NCBI GenBank assembly: GCA_026419655.1
Contig: JANZZA010000177.1
Coordinates: 1 to 8,594 of the forward strand
Reading direction: 5' to 3'
Length of the DNA stretch: 8,594 nucleotides
Origin: Armatimonadota bacterium
Lineage (GTDB): Bacteria > Armatimonadota > Zipacnadia > Zipacnadales > FEN-943
The first letter of the stretch is position 1; each line of letters begins with the position of its first letter. Both the position numbers and the translations under genes were made by a program. The notes beneath the pieces were generated by a model. That model saw only the letters and a list, made by a program, of their open reading frames with translations, was not told where the DNA came from and searched no databases. Below, piece by piece: positions 1-6,738 of this stretch.

Positions 1-126
1 GCGCCGAAAAGCAAGCGCCTGGCCTACATCGGCACAAGCAACTATGACGCCGGGGTGACGGGCGCCCGTATCCTGGCCAAGGCCATCCTGGCAAAGCATG
101 GCCTGCTGCCGGCTGAGAAAACTTAG
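1..126 (+). CDS. 3' end of a periplasmic sugar-binding-protein-like gene (5' partial, possibly truncated)
   Basis: Frame 1 is open from the window edge to a TAG at 124-126, giving 41 residues. The segment RLAYIGTSNYDAG resembles the block found in ribose/galactose-type ABC transporter substrate-binding proteins (Peripla_BP_4 style), where a Tyr-Ile-Gly-Thr-x-Asn-Tyr-x-Ala-Gly stretch lies near the sugar site. In that family the block normally sits around the first third to middle of the protein and is followed by well over 100 residues. Here only about 27 residues follow, ending LLPAEKT. No continuation is visible in the other plus frames, which run into a hairpin repeat. It may therefore be a truncated gene, or a different protein with a similar C-terminus. 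The 5' part is outside the window, so the family call is moderate and the truncation is an inference. Confidence 0.45.
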   Translation, partial: APKSKRLAYIGTSNYDAGVTGARILAKAILAKHGLLPAEKT

Positions 127-196
127 GGCTGGCGCGACTGCCGCGTCAGGGGCTTGCTGACAGAAGGACCGCCGCGAGGTGGCAAAGCGCCTGTTT

Positions 197-253
197 CTGG
201 GGGACACCCTTTGAAAGGGGTTATCCCCCAGACCCCATTCCCAAACTTTTTCG
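197..253 (+). repeat. Hairpin repeat, copy 1 (35-nt palindrome plus 22-nt tail)
   Basis: Positions 197-231 form a palindrome with outer arms CTGGGGG and CCCCCAG and inner arms ACCCTTT and AAAGGGG. It is followed at 232-253 by a tail ending CCCAAACTTTTTCG. The same unit recurs three more times in the window. This copy lies 70 bp beyond the stop of the plus-strand fragment and in its sense, and it also sits downstream of the minus-strand nuclease. It is the most diverged of the four palindromes. The T-run starts about 16 nt after the hairpin, so it is not a textbook intrinsic terminator, though it could act as a transcript end or stabilising structure. Confidence 0.85.
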
Positions 254-394
254 TCCTGACACCGATGGACCAGGTACCTGGGCGAGGAGTAATGTCACCG
301 CCGGCGTACTACCCAACATCCTCGACGCGTCGGAGTGGCCTCGACGGTAAGGTTCAAGGCGTGGACACCGGCATCGCATGGGCTGAACCGCTCG
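254..394. other. Convergent intergenic stretch without recognised content
   Basis: This lies between the repeat tail and the stop codon of the minus-strand nuclease. I see a short perfect palindrome, CGACGCGTCG (within 321-340), but no recognisable gene, RNA or promoter. The short open frames here have no recognisable content and overlap the nuclease in antisense. Confidence 0.5.
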
Positions 395-1321
395 TTACCA
401 CAGGCTGGTTGCGCGAGACTTTTCCAGCCTGGCCTCTTCTGCGTCCGGCAAACCCGGAAAGAAATTCACCGCGGCTATTTTCTCGACGGCGTCAATGGTG
501 GTAATGCCACGGGTGAGGAGTGCGGCGGTTGACTGATTAGCTGCACGGGCGGCTCTGTGCGACAGGACCACTGCCAGGGCATCCCAGGTGGCGCCCTTCT
601 TGCGGACGATAATCTTGTAAAAGGCCGTGGGCAGGCCGACACGCTGAAGCGGCGGTATTCGCTCGACGGCGCTATCCGGGTCGCGCTGGCCGTCGCCGTC
701 GCGGTCGAAAATCGCGCCCGTGACGACGTAGACGGCGCCAAACTCCCTGGCCCACTCGCGCACCCGCCTCTCAAATTGCGCCCAAAGGCCCCGGTTGAAA
801 GGCGGATACTGGGGGCAAATGTTGCTCAGGATGTAAGTGTTTACTCTGGCAATGGTGGAGTGGCGAAAATCTGCGTCCGGAGCCATGTGACCGCGGTCGA
901 AACCACTGCCCTCATAGTCAGAAAGGTCTGCCCTCGCTTGTGGGGGAAGTCGTGGGTCGGGCCGGAAGGCTTCTGGCCGCTCTGAAGAACCCACAAGGTT
1001 CGCCGGTGTCAGCCTGTAGCCAACCCACAAGGGTACTCTAAGTCCGCGGTCGTACCAGATAACGTAGTCCTGCTGTACCAGCAGCATTTCGTCGTCCGAC
1101 ACCGCCGCAGACCTGGGCAAGCCACCTAAGAGTTGCTGGCTGATTATCTGTGACCGCTTTCTTACCACCTGGGTCTGGTCAGCCATCCCAGGCCGGATCA
1201 CGAGAGACCATAGAGCAGCGTCGGCCAGCTCAATATCTACTGGCCTGGCGTGTGATTGTACGGCTGTGGCGAGCGAGCCTATCGCCCAAACCGCTAACAA
1301 CCTGAAAAGCCTTTTGCGCAT
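395..1321 (-). CDS. Secreted DNA/RNA non-specific endonuclease (NUC1 / NucA family)
   Basis: This 308-residue protein, counted from the ATG at 1321, belongs to the beta-beta-alpha-metal non-specific nucleases that cut DNA and RNA using one divalent metal ion. The DRGH motif is at residues 142-145 within GFDRGHMAPDADFR, with His145 the expected general base. SNICPQ follows at 166-171, then N176 with RGLW, N176 being the expected metal ligand, and E184. Near the C-terminus NFFPGLPD matches the conserved FFP-L end of the family. The N-terminus, starting MRKRLFRLLAVWAIG, is a typical Sec signal peptide ending near SHA, so the enzyme should act outside the cytoplasm. An in-frame GTG at 1396 would add 25 residues ahead of the signal peptide and is less likely; a weak GAAGG at 1333-1337 precedes the chosen ATG. 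The gene lies 81 bp downstream of the large glycosidase and may share its transcript. All expected catalytic residues appear present. Confidence 0.9.
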   Translation of the reverse strand: MRKRLFRLLAVWAIGSLATAVQSHARPVDIELADAALWSLVIRPGMADQTQVVRKRSQIISQQLLGGLPRSAAVSDDEMLLVQQDYVIWYDRGLRVPLWVGYRLTPANLVGSSERPEAFRPDPRLPPQARADLSDYEGSGFDRGHMAPDADFRHSTIARVNTYILSNICPQYPPFNRGLWAQFERRVREWAREFGAVYVVTGAIFDRDGDGQRDPDSAVERIPPLQRVGLPTAFYKIIVRKKGATWDALAVVLSHRAARAANQSTAALLTRGITTIDAVEKIAAVNFFPGLPDAEEARLEKSRATSLW

Positions 1322-1402
1322 GCCTACCAGCACCTTCTCTATGTCACCACAAAGCCGACCAGCACCCATGTGTTTCGCAACGCAGCCGACCAACACCCGC
1401 CT

Positions 1403-4400
1403 CTATTTCACCACAAAACCAACCTGGCTTTCCTTTGCGCTAAAAAGCTCCGTGGCAGTCAGCAGCCACCTGCCCTCGGGGTCGTTGTAGGCCACGGGGA
1501 CGCTTACCTTGACGCCCTTTGGCCCCGAGATGACGTACTGAGGCAACCAGTTGGCCCTGGTGCCGTCGGGCTTTGTTAGCGCCAGCTTGACAGCAACCTG
1601 TCCGCCAGCACCGGGAGCGGCTACGGTCGCCACCAGAACTTCCCCTGGCGCCGCCGCGGGCTTGCTCAAGCTAACCTTCGGACCGCCGAGCTGAGTCGGT
1701 GAAAGAGCCAGGAAAGTTGCCCGGGCCGGGATTATTTCTACTGCCACCTTGGCCGCTTTGCTCCAATATTTGTTCGCCCGCAGGTCGTACACATGCCTCG
1801 CCGCAGGGAGAGCCAAAACTGCAGTTTCTCTCGGCCCAGCTTCCCGGAATAGAGCCACGACTTCTATGTCGCCGTCCAGCCAGCGGACGATTTCGCAGTT
1901 TCGCACGGGCTTGCCGGCTGGCGTCTGCAGCGAAAGCTGGGGCTTCACGCCAGCTTCTTCGAAAAGCGCCGCCAGCACCTCGTAGGCAGCTTCTGGCGTC
2001 TCGGCCGCCCCCGCCCTCGGGAAACTGCTCATCGAAACATTCAGGAGCACTGCCCGACCGCGACCGACCTTGCGGCTTATCCAGACGGGTATTTCGCCGG
2101 CCCGGCCGGCTGCTGTCCCGCCATTGAGGGCCACCGCCGGATCGACCTTGCACCCGGCCGCTGAAAGCCCGCCGACCGCAAGCTCAGCCACGGCAGCCTC
2201 GACATTGGCCGTCTGGCGGACGCCGAAGAGGTCGTCCAGGCAGCCGCCCGCGAGGGGCTTGCAATGGTTGTGAAAAAGGCCAGGGCGCACGTCGGCGATT
2301 AAGGTGCCGCCACCCTCGACGAAAGCCCGGAGCACCTGGGCCTCTTTTGGCCCGAGAGCCTCGGCCCGCGGCAGGATAACTACTTTCCAGCGCTTCGGGT
2401 CAAACTCGCCAAGCCGCAACTGCCGGTCGGTGACGTAGCCGAACTGAAAACCCAGGTTGCGGATGGCGGCATGCCAGGCCACATGGGCGTCGGCATACGC
2501 GCCATAGCTCGGCCCGGCCTCGACGCGGCAAGCATAGGCCGAAGGGAAGCTGTAAAGAAGCGCAATGCCGTCGTCCTGCATGGCCGAGTGAAGGAGAAGC
2601 GTGCCCAGGCCCTCTCGGACAACGCGCGTATCGGCCACCATATCCTTGACGGCCCGATAATAGTCGCCATGAGGAGCTAGGAGGCCCCGGAAGGGCGGGG
2701 CAGAGTCCCACCGCCACCACCACACTGCATCCATGCCGCGCGTGACCATCCGCCAGAATACCCGCAGCAAAGAATCGGCGTCCTTCGTGTATCCCATCCA
2801 GTTGGCGCGCGGGAAATCGCGCGGCGCGATTGACCGGATAATCTCGTCGCCCGGCCCGGGATAGGGCGACCAGAAGCCCAAAGTGCGCACGATGAGGTCA
2901 AAATCGTCCCCGGACGCCAGTGTGCCGGTGCCTTCAAAACCCGTGCAAGCTTGAGGGTCTATAGCGGCGAAGGCATCCCGGTATTTTGCGCAATACTGAA
3001 CCAGGTTCCAGCACGCAAAGGCCTGCCGGTCGAACCAGCGGGGATAGTTGCGGTTGGCCAGGGCCGTGCGCTCCTCGTTGTCGTCTGGGCGAGATAGCTC
3101 AACTTCGTCAAAACTTGAGTAGTCGGTGCCCCAGGAAGCATTCAGGGCGGCAATGTCGCCATATTCCTTACGGAGATATTCGCGGTAGGCGGCAAGGCAA
3201 GTGGGCGCCAGGCAGCAGCCGCGAGTGACTCCTTCGTCGCCAAGCGAATACACGAAAACGCCGTGCTCGCGGCTCGGACGGTGTTTTTCGGCAAGCTCAC
3301 GCGTGGCCTTTTCGACAGCCTCGGCGTCGTTCCAGCAGAAGGGCAGCATGTGGCCGCGCTCGTCTTTAGGGTCGAGGATGCGGGTGGTGTAGGGCACCTG
3401 GGCGATGTTGTAGGCGGCGGCCATAAGCGTCGGCTCGCCCCAGTGCAGGTGGATGCTGCAACCTATCTCGGCCAGGGCCTTCTCGGCCCAGGGCGCCGCC
3501 GCACCCGTAGGATAATCCCAGACAAGGAAATTCCACTGGCCTCGATTGCGCCGGGTTACACGGTAATACTCGTAGCGCCGAGAGATTTCCTGGTTGGCCC
3601 GCCACAGAGACCCCTCGACGCGGAGCAGCATGGGCATCCACGCATAGGTGGGCAGCTCGAAGGCAGCCCCATTGCCCGACGCCGGCAAGTTCTTGCGCAC
3701 CAGCACGCGGCCATTCACATCCACCAGCTCGACCATCACCCGCTCGGCGGCGCCAGCCGGGCCAGCAAGGCTCACCGCACCCCTCACCGGCTCGCCGACC
3801 TCTCCCCAATTGCGCTCCAATCCGATGGCCTGGACAACCCTCGCCGCAGTCACGGAAATCCGCCGCGTGCCCCATCCCGCTCTCTTGCCGTCAACGTCCG
3901 TAAAGGCCTCGATGTGATAATCGCCCGCCCGGAGCGCAGGCAGAGTGGCGTTCACGGCGCCGGTCTCGACCTTGCCACCCGCCGCATCAGCTTCGGCCAG
4001 TTCCCAGACGGCCCCATCGTCCCGCCGCAGTCGTACTGAAAGGCGCAGCTTTTTCATCTTCGGCGCCTGTCCAACCCACTGCCACGTCACCTTCGCCGCC
4101 GCCCCCGGCAACTGCTCGACCGGTACCTTCTCCGCCTCAGATACTATGCTCACCTGGCACGGCGGCTCCTTGCCGGACGCCCAAAGTACCGCCCGGCCCA
4201 GCCGCTCTATCCAGTAGTCATACTCGACTTCCCAGCCAACGCGGTATCTTATATCGGGCCGGGGCGGCAGCCGGACGCCACGCCCACGCTTGATAGAGAA
4301 GGCCTCGCCCGCATCGCTTGCCGCCAGAAACTCCGGCACCGGCTCGATCTTGTACGACGGCTTGAGCACCCGCGGGTCGTCGGCGCCGATTAGCACCAAG

Positions 4401-4834
4401 CCGGCGCCCTCGGTGACACTCTTCAGCACCTTGTACTGCGCTTCCGGCGGCAGCCTGGCCGGCTCGACCGCGTGGAAGATGAAGCAGTCATAGGGCTTCT
4501 CCAGGAGCCGCAGGATACGCCTCACGCCGGCCGGGCCGCCGTGCCAGCCAGTCTCTGGCATGTCGCAAATCTGGGCGTATAAGGCGGCCTGGGCCTCAAT
4601 GTCAAAGCGCTGCATAAGCTCGATGAGGTCGCGGGTGTCTGTACCATGGCCCGGCCCGAAGCCCCAGCCAAAATAAAGCACGCGCGTCTTGCCAAGGATG
4701 TAAGGCTGCGCCCAGTCGGTGTGAGGAGTTACGTACTCCATCGAAAGCTCATGGTCTTCCTCAAGCTCGCTGAGGGCAGCCAAGGCAACGCCTGAAACGA
4801 AGAACGCAACCACTACCGTCATAATGTTCCTCAT
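1403..4834 (-). CDS. Secreted multidomain GH42-like glycoside hydrolase (beta-galactosidase relative)
   Basis: This is a 1143-residue exported protein. Residues 1-20 (MRNIMTVVVAFFVSGVALA) form a signal peptide. About 50-180 looks like a flavodoxin/amidotransferase-like domain. About 248-427 looks like two beta-sandwich modules. About 432-737 is a TIM barrel. About 747-962 resembles the GH42 trimerisation (amidotransferase-like) domain, with GGGTLIADVRPG and LDDLFGV. The remainder is beta-rich. In the barrel, YSLGDEG (530-535, E534 the likely acid/base) is followed by a Cys cluster (C540, C541, C546) and by YGDIAALNASWGTDYSSFDE, typical of GH42-like enzymes. NWMGY and WWWRWDSA (705-712) mark the later strands. 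GH42 enzymes hydrolyse terminal beta-galactosides; the substrate here is unknown, because the active-site motifs depart from the canonical family. The start at 4834 has GGAAGG 8 nt upstream and places the signal peptide at the N-terminus; an upstream in-frame ATG at 4903 would put 23 repeat-derived residues before it. The nuclease gene follows after 81 bp. Confidence 0.82.
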   Translation of the reverse strand: MRNIMTVVVAFFVSGVALAALSELEEDHELSMEYVTPHTDWAQPYILGKTRVLYFGWGFGPGHGTDTRDLIELMQRFDIEAQAALYAQICDMPETGWHGGPAGVRRILRLLEKPYDCFIFHAVEPARLPPEAQYKVLKSVTEGAGLVLIGADDPRVLKPSYKIEPVPEFLAASDAGEAFSIKRGRGVRLPPRPDIRYRVGWEVEYDYWIERLGRAVLWASGKEPPCQVSIVSEAEKVPVEQLPGAAAKVTWQWVGQAPKMKKLRLSVRLRRDDGAVWELAEADAAGGKVETGAVNATLPALRAGDYHIEAFTDVDGKRAGWGTRRISVTAARVVQAIGLERNWGEVGEPVRGAVSLAGPAGAAERVMVELVDVNGRVLVRKNLPASGNGAAFELPTYAWMPMLLRVEGSLWRANQEISRRYEYYRVTRRNRGQWNFLVWDYPTGAAAPWAEKALAEIGCSIHLHWGEPTLMAAAYNIAQVPYTTRILDPKDERGHMLPFCWNDAEAVEKATRELAEKHRPSREHGVFVYSLGDEGVTRGCCLAPTCLAAYREYLRKEYGDIAALNASWGTDYSSFDEVELSRPDDNEERTALANRNYPRWFDRQAFACWNLVQYCAKYRDAFAAIDPQACTGFEGTGTLASGDDFDLIVRTLGFWSPYPGPGDEIIRSIAPRDFPRANWMGYTKDADSLLRVFWRMVTRGMDAVWWWRWDSAPPFRGLLAPHGDYYRAVKDMVADTRVVREGLGTLLLHSAMQDDGIALLYSFPSAYACRVEAGPSYGAYADAHVAWHAAIRNLGFQFGYVTDRQLRLGEFDPKRWKVVILPRAEALGPKEAQVLRAFVEGGGTLIADVRPGLFHNHCKPLAGGCLDDLFGVRQTANVEAAVAELAVGGLSAAGCKVDPAVALNGGTAAGRAGEIPVWISRKVGRGRAVLLNVSMSSFPRAGAAETPEAAYEVLAALFEEAGVKPQLSLQTPAGKPVRNCEIVRWLDGDIEVVALFREAGPRETAVLALPAARHVYDLRANKYWSKAAKVAVEIIPARATFLALSPTQLGGPKVSLSKPAAAPGEVLVATVAAPGAGGQVAVKLALTKPDGTRANWLPQYVISGPKGVKVSVPVAYNDPEGRWLLTATELFSAKESQVGFVVK

Positions 4835-4842
4835 AGTCGCAC

Positions 4843-4848
4843 CCTTCC
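4843..4848 (-). promoter_or_regulatory. Ribosome binding site of the GH42-like gene
   Basis: On the minus strand GGAAGG lies 8 nt before the ATG at 4834. This site decides the start against the in-frame ATG at 4903, which lies within the upstream composite repeat. Confidence 0.7.
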
Positions 4849-4868
4849 TTGCGCGGCACGCAGGCCCC

Positions 4869-5016
4869 GGTGGTCGCGCATCTCCGCCAGGGAGCACGAG
4901 CATTTACGGGGAGGAGGTGCAGGGGGAACCCCGTTTTTTACGCAAAAGAGCAGCCCCGCCTGGGGGAAACCCTTTGAAAAGGGTTCTCCCCCAGGCCCCC
5001 TTCCCAAACTTTTTCG
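4869..5016 (+). repeat. Composite repeat, copy 2 (conserved lead block, decayed hairpin, 35-nt palindrome, tail)
   Basis: The unit has four parts. A lead block at 4869-4918 contains GAGCATTTACGGGGAGG. A half-hairpin arm GCAGGGGGAACCCC at 4919-4932 has a right arm that is degraded. The shared 35-nt palindrome is at 4960-4994, with arms CTGGGGGAAACCCTTT and AAAGGGTTCTCCCCCAG. The tail is at 4995-5016. The lead block matches the reverse complement of 6451-6500 at 45 of 50 positions by eye, and the tail matches at 20 of 22. It lies between two minus-strand genes, 34 bp upstream of the GH42-like start codon, so it is probably transcribed as a 5' leader or overlaps that gene's promoter. Confidence 0.88.
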
Positions 5017-5081
5017 CGCTGGTTCCACCACACGCGCCCCTTTTGGCGGTGCACATCGGCCTGCCTGCTGCAGCGGATCGG

Positions 5082-6272
5082 CTAAAAATCCAAAAGCTCA
5101 GCAATCTTCAGCTCCCACACGAATTCATTGAATCGCTGGACGGCTACGGCCAGCCTTTCCTGGCCTGCGATGGTGCCCTGCAAGGCAGGGTCGGTCAGGA
5201 GCGGACGGGTGTCCGCCAGCCACTTTTCAATCTCCCCGGCCCGGGCGCCAAGCTGCTCGCGCACCTTGGGCCGCTGGAGGGCTTCCTCGACCTCGGCCAG
5301 GGTCTCAGCGGCGCCAACCAGCTTGAAGCCTGCCGGCGTGAGGTCTGCAGTCTCCAGGAAGCGCCGGGCTTTTTCGGCCTCTTCGGGCATCGCCGCGAGG
5401 ACATCGGCATTCGTGCAGTCAACGAAATCCCAGAAAGCCATCCGCAGCCGTCGCGCCGAAGGGTTGAAAACGACCCTTGTAAAGCACGGGTAGGCCTGCG
5501 GATGAAAATGAATCTCCTGTGCGTCGGTGGGAAGGACCATCATCGCGCACGGTCCCTCACCCTCATGCTTGGCCACGTCGAAAACCTCGTCGTAATACAC
5601 CGCCCACCAGTTTTCCGCCACCGGCAGGACCTGTTGCTCATCCTGGACAACCAGGGCCGCCGGAGTTTTCACGCGCCGCGCTCCGTTGCGGCCGTGAAAG
5701 GACGTAAAGAAGCTCGGATAGCAAGTCAGGTGCGCCTCGATGGACCGGACTTCCTCTTTCGGCTCGACCGCCAGCTCGCAGTAGATGTGATCTTCGCCTG
5801 GAAGGCCAACGAATCTGGCGCGCACGTCGGCCACCTGATGATGCCAGACCAGGTCAACAATCGCCCGCTCACCGCTCTCTACCGCCGCCATGCTTGAAAG
5901 CCTTGTGGTGCCGATGTCCTGGCCATTTATCACGATGCGCATGAAGCCGCTGTGGTACCAGTTACAGACATGAGGGAGAGGCATGCCGATATAGCCCTCA
6001 AGATGACCTACGCCGGGCGCGTGGGCGTCGTCAATGCAGGCGCAGTATTTGATGCCGTAGGTAACCTTGCCGAGGTCAAGGGTGGCGTTTTGCTCGGTAT
6101 ATCTGTGCCCCTCGTGGCCGGGATAGCTGGTCGTGGTCGTCGTCGGCAGACTGACGGCGGCAACCGCAGTCAGAGAAGCTTCCTCGGCGGCGGAGAAGCT
6201 ATGCGCGCTAATCAACAGGAAAATGACCGGCACCCATTCCATACCCCAGAATGGCCGCCCATACTTGTGCAT
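5082..6272 (-). CDS. Exported protein of unknown function, eight cysteines
   Basis: I do not recognise this 396-residue protein. The N-terminus contains a hydrophobic segment, MEWVPVIFLLISAHSFSA, ending before AAEEA, which fits a signal peptide preceded by a short basic/aromatic extension. A Thr run (TTTTT) follows shortly after. Residues about 60-290 look beta-rich, with eight Cys (77, 79, 103, 165, 184, 242, 263, 286), several His-rich spots such as EIHFHPQAYPC, and WYHSGFMRIVINGQ. This is compatible with a disulfide-bonded extracellular beta-sandwich, but that is inference. Residues about 290-396 are charged and helical (EEAEKARRFLE, LAEVEEALQ). The start is fixed by GGAGG 8 nt before the ATG at 6272; a GTG at 6281 overlaps that site and is rejected. 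Neighbours are two glycoside hydrolases, so a role in binding or modifying a glycan is possible but unproven. A long antisense open frame covers much of it but lacks any recognisable domain. Confidence 0.78.
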   Translation of the reverse strand: MHKYGRPFWGMEWVPVIFLLISAHSFSAAEEASLTAVAAVSLPTTTTTSYPGHEGHRYTEQNATLDLGKVTYGIKYCACIDDAHAPGVGHLEGYIGMPLPHVCNWYHSGFMRIVINGQDIGTTRLSSMAAVESGERAIVDLVWHHQVADVRARFVGLPGEDHIYCELAVEPKEEVRSIEAHLTCYPSFFTSFHGRNGARRVKTPAALVVQDEQQVLPVAENWWAVYYDEVFDVAKHEGEGPCAMMVLPTDAQEIHFHPQAYPCFTRVVFNPSARRLRMAFWDFVDCTNADVLAAMPEEAEKARRFLETADLTPAGFKLVGAAETLAEVEEALQRPKVREQLGARAGEIEKWLADTRPLLTDPALQGTIAGQERLAVAVQRFNEFVWELKIAELLDF

Positions 6273-6280
6273 ATATCCCA

Positions 6281-6285
6281 CCTCC
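6281..6285 (-). promoter_or_regulatory. Strong ribosome binding site of the exported unknown gene
   Basis: The minus strand reads AAGGGAGGTG, with core GGAGG 8 nt before the ATG at 6272. The in-frame GTG at 6279-6281 overlaps this site and so cannot be the main start. Confidence 0.8.
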
Positions 6286-6343
6286 CTTCAGGGTAATCCC
6301 TTCTCCAGCGACCCCGATACACAGACCGATGCTGGAAACAGCA

Positions 6344-6500
6344 CGAGAAAGTTTGGGAAGGGGGTCTGGGGGGCAACCCTTTTCAAAGGGTTCCCCCCAG
6401 AAGCTGGCAGGGGGAACCCCCCTTTTGGCAAAAAGCGGGGTTCCCCCTGCACCGCCTCCCCGTAAATGCTCGTCCTCCCTGGCGGAGCTCCGCGACCGCC
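6344..6500 (-). repeat. Composite repeat, copy 3 (complete: lead block, perfect hairpin, 35-nt palindrome, tail)
   Basis: This is the most complete copy, read on the minus strand. The lead block is at 6500-6451. A perfect 14-bp inverted repeat has arms 6407-6420 (GCAGGGGGAACCCC) and 6437-6450 (its exact complement) around a 16-nt loop. The 35-nt palindrome is at 6400-6366 and the tail at 6365-6344. It is in opposite orientation to copy 2. It lies upstream of the exported unknown gene and in the same sense as the minus-strand genes, with its T-run toward that gene. No coding content is credible despite long open frames through it. Confidence 0.9.
6407..6450. repeat. Perfect 14-bp inverted repeat inside composite copy 3
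   Basis: The arms GCAGGGGGAACCCC and GGGGTTCCCCCTGC are exact complements separated by 16 nt that include AAAAAGC. Only the left arm survives intact in copy 2 (4919-4932), so this is a separate hairpin module of the composite element that can decay independently. Confidence 0.85.
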
Positions 6501-6557
6501 CGTCCCCTGCCCAAACCGGATGGTTCTTTTGCGTCCGCTCGTGGCTGTCTTCTCGGG

Positions 6558-6673
6558 CGGGCCGGATTTTTGGGGTGCGTGGCAGGAACACCGGCGCAGC
6601 GACGGGGCACCAACGTCCCGCAAGGCACCGTCATGACCGTTTTCGCTACGCGACGCGCCCAAAATCCGGCCCG
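6558..6673. repeat. Inverted-repeat-bounded 116-bp segment
   Basis: The left arm at 6558-6574 (CGGGCCGGATTTTTGGG) and right arm at 6658-6673 (CCCAAAATCCGGCCCG) are complementary apart from one extra T, and weaker pairing extends inward. The roughly 80-nt interior contains repeated GGCACC and CGACG motifs but no recognised gene. It may be a structured RNA, a small non-autonomous mobile element or part of a larger dispersed repeat. The window shows a single copy, so the class is undecided. Confidence 0.55.
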
Positions 6674-6681
6674 GCGGCAGC

Positions 6682-6738
6682 ATAAAAAGTTTGGGAAGGG
6701 GGCCTGGGGGAGAACCCTTTTCAAAGGGTTTCCCCCAG
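6682..6738 (-). repeat. Hairpin repeat, copy 4 (35-nt palindrome plus tail)
   Basis: The palindrome at 6704-6738 has outer arms CTGGGGG and CCCCCAG and inner arms AACCCTTT and AAAGGGTT. The tail on the minus strand runs 6703-6682 and ends CCCAAACTTTTTAT. It begins 106 bp downstream of the stop of the GH-A hydrolase and in its sense, so it may mark the end of that transcript, although the T-run is offset from the hairpin. It lacks the lead block seen in copies 2 and 3. Confidence 0.87.

Noticed and set aside
197..253. Classical Rho-independent terminator
   Set aside because: The hairpin is strong but the T-run begins about 16 nt after it, and the same tail appears in copies not placed after a gene in sense orientation. 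A repeat element is the better description.
1322..1396. GTG at 1396 or ATG at 1369 as start of the nuclease
   Set aside because: Either would bury the signal peptide behind extra residues; the ATG at 1321 begins directly with the basic N-region.
3263..4039. Plus-strand open frame of 258 codons
   Set aside because: It is wholly antisense within the GH42-like gene, whose minus-strand domains are continuous here; long antisense frames are common in GC-rich DNA.
4835..4903. Upstream ATG at 4903 as start of the GH42-like protein
   Set aside because: It would place 23 residues encoded by the repeat in front of a clear signal peptide, whereas the ATG at 4834 has a well-spaced GGAAGG.
4824..5897. 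Long plus-strand open frame (357 codons)
   Set aside because: It starts inside the 5' end of the GH42-like gene, runs through the composite repeat, then runs antisense to the exported gene. It has no recognisable domain, while the minus-strand protein has a strong ribosome binding site and signal peptide.
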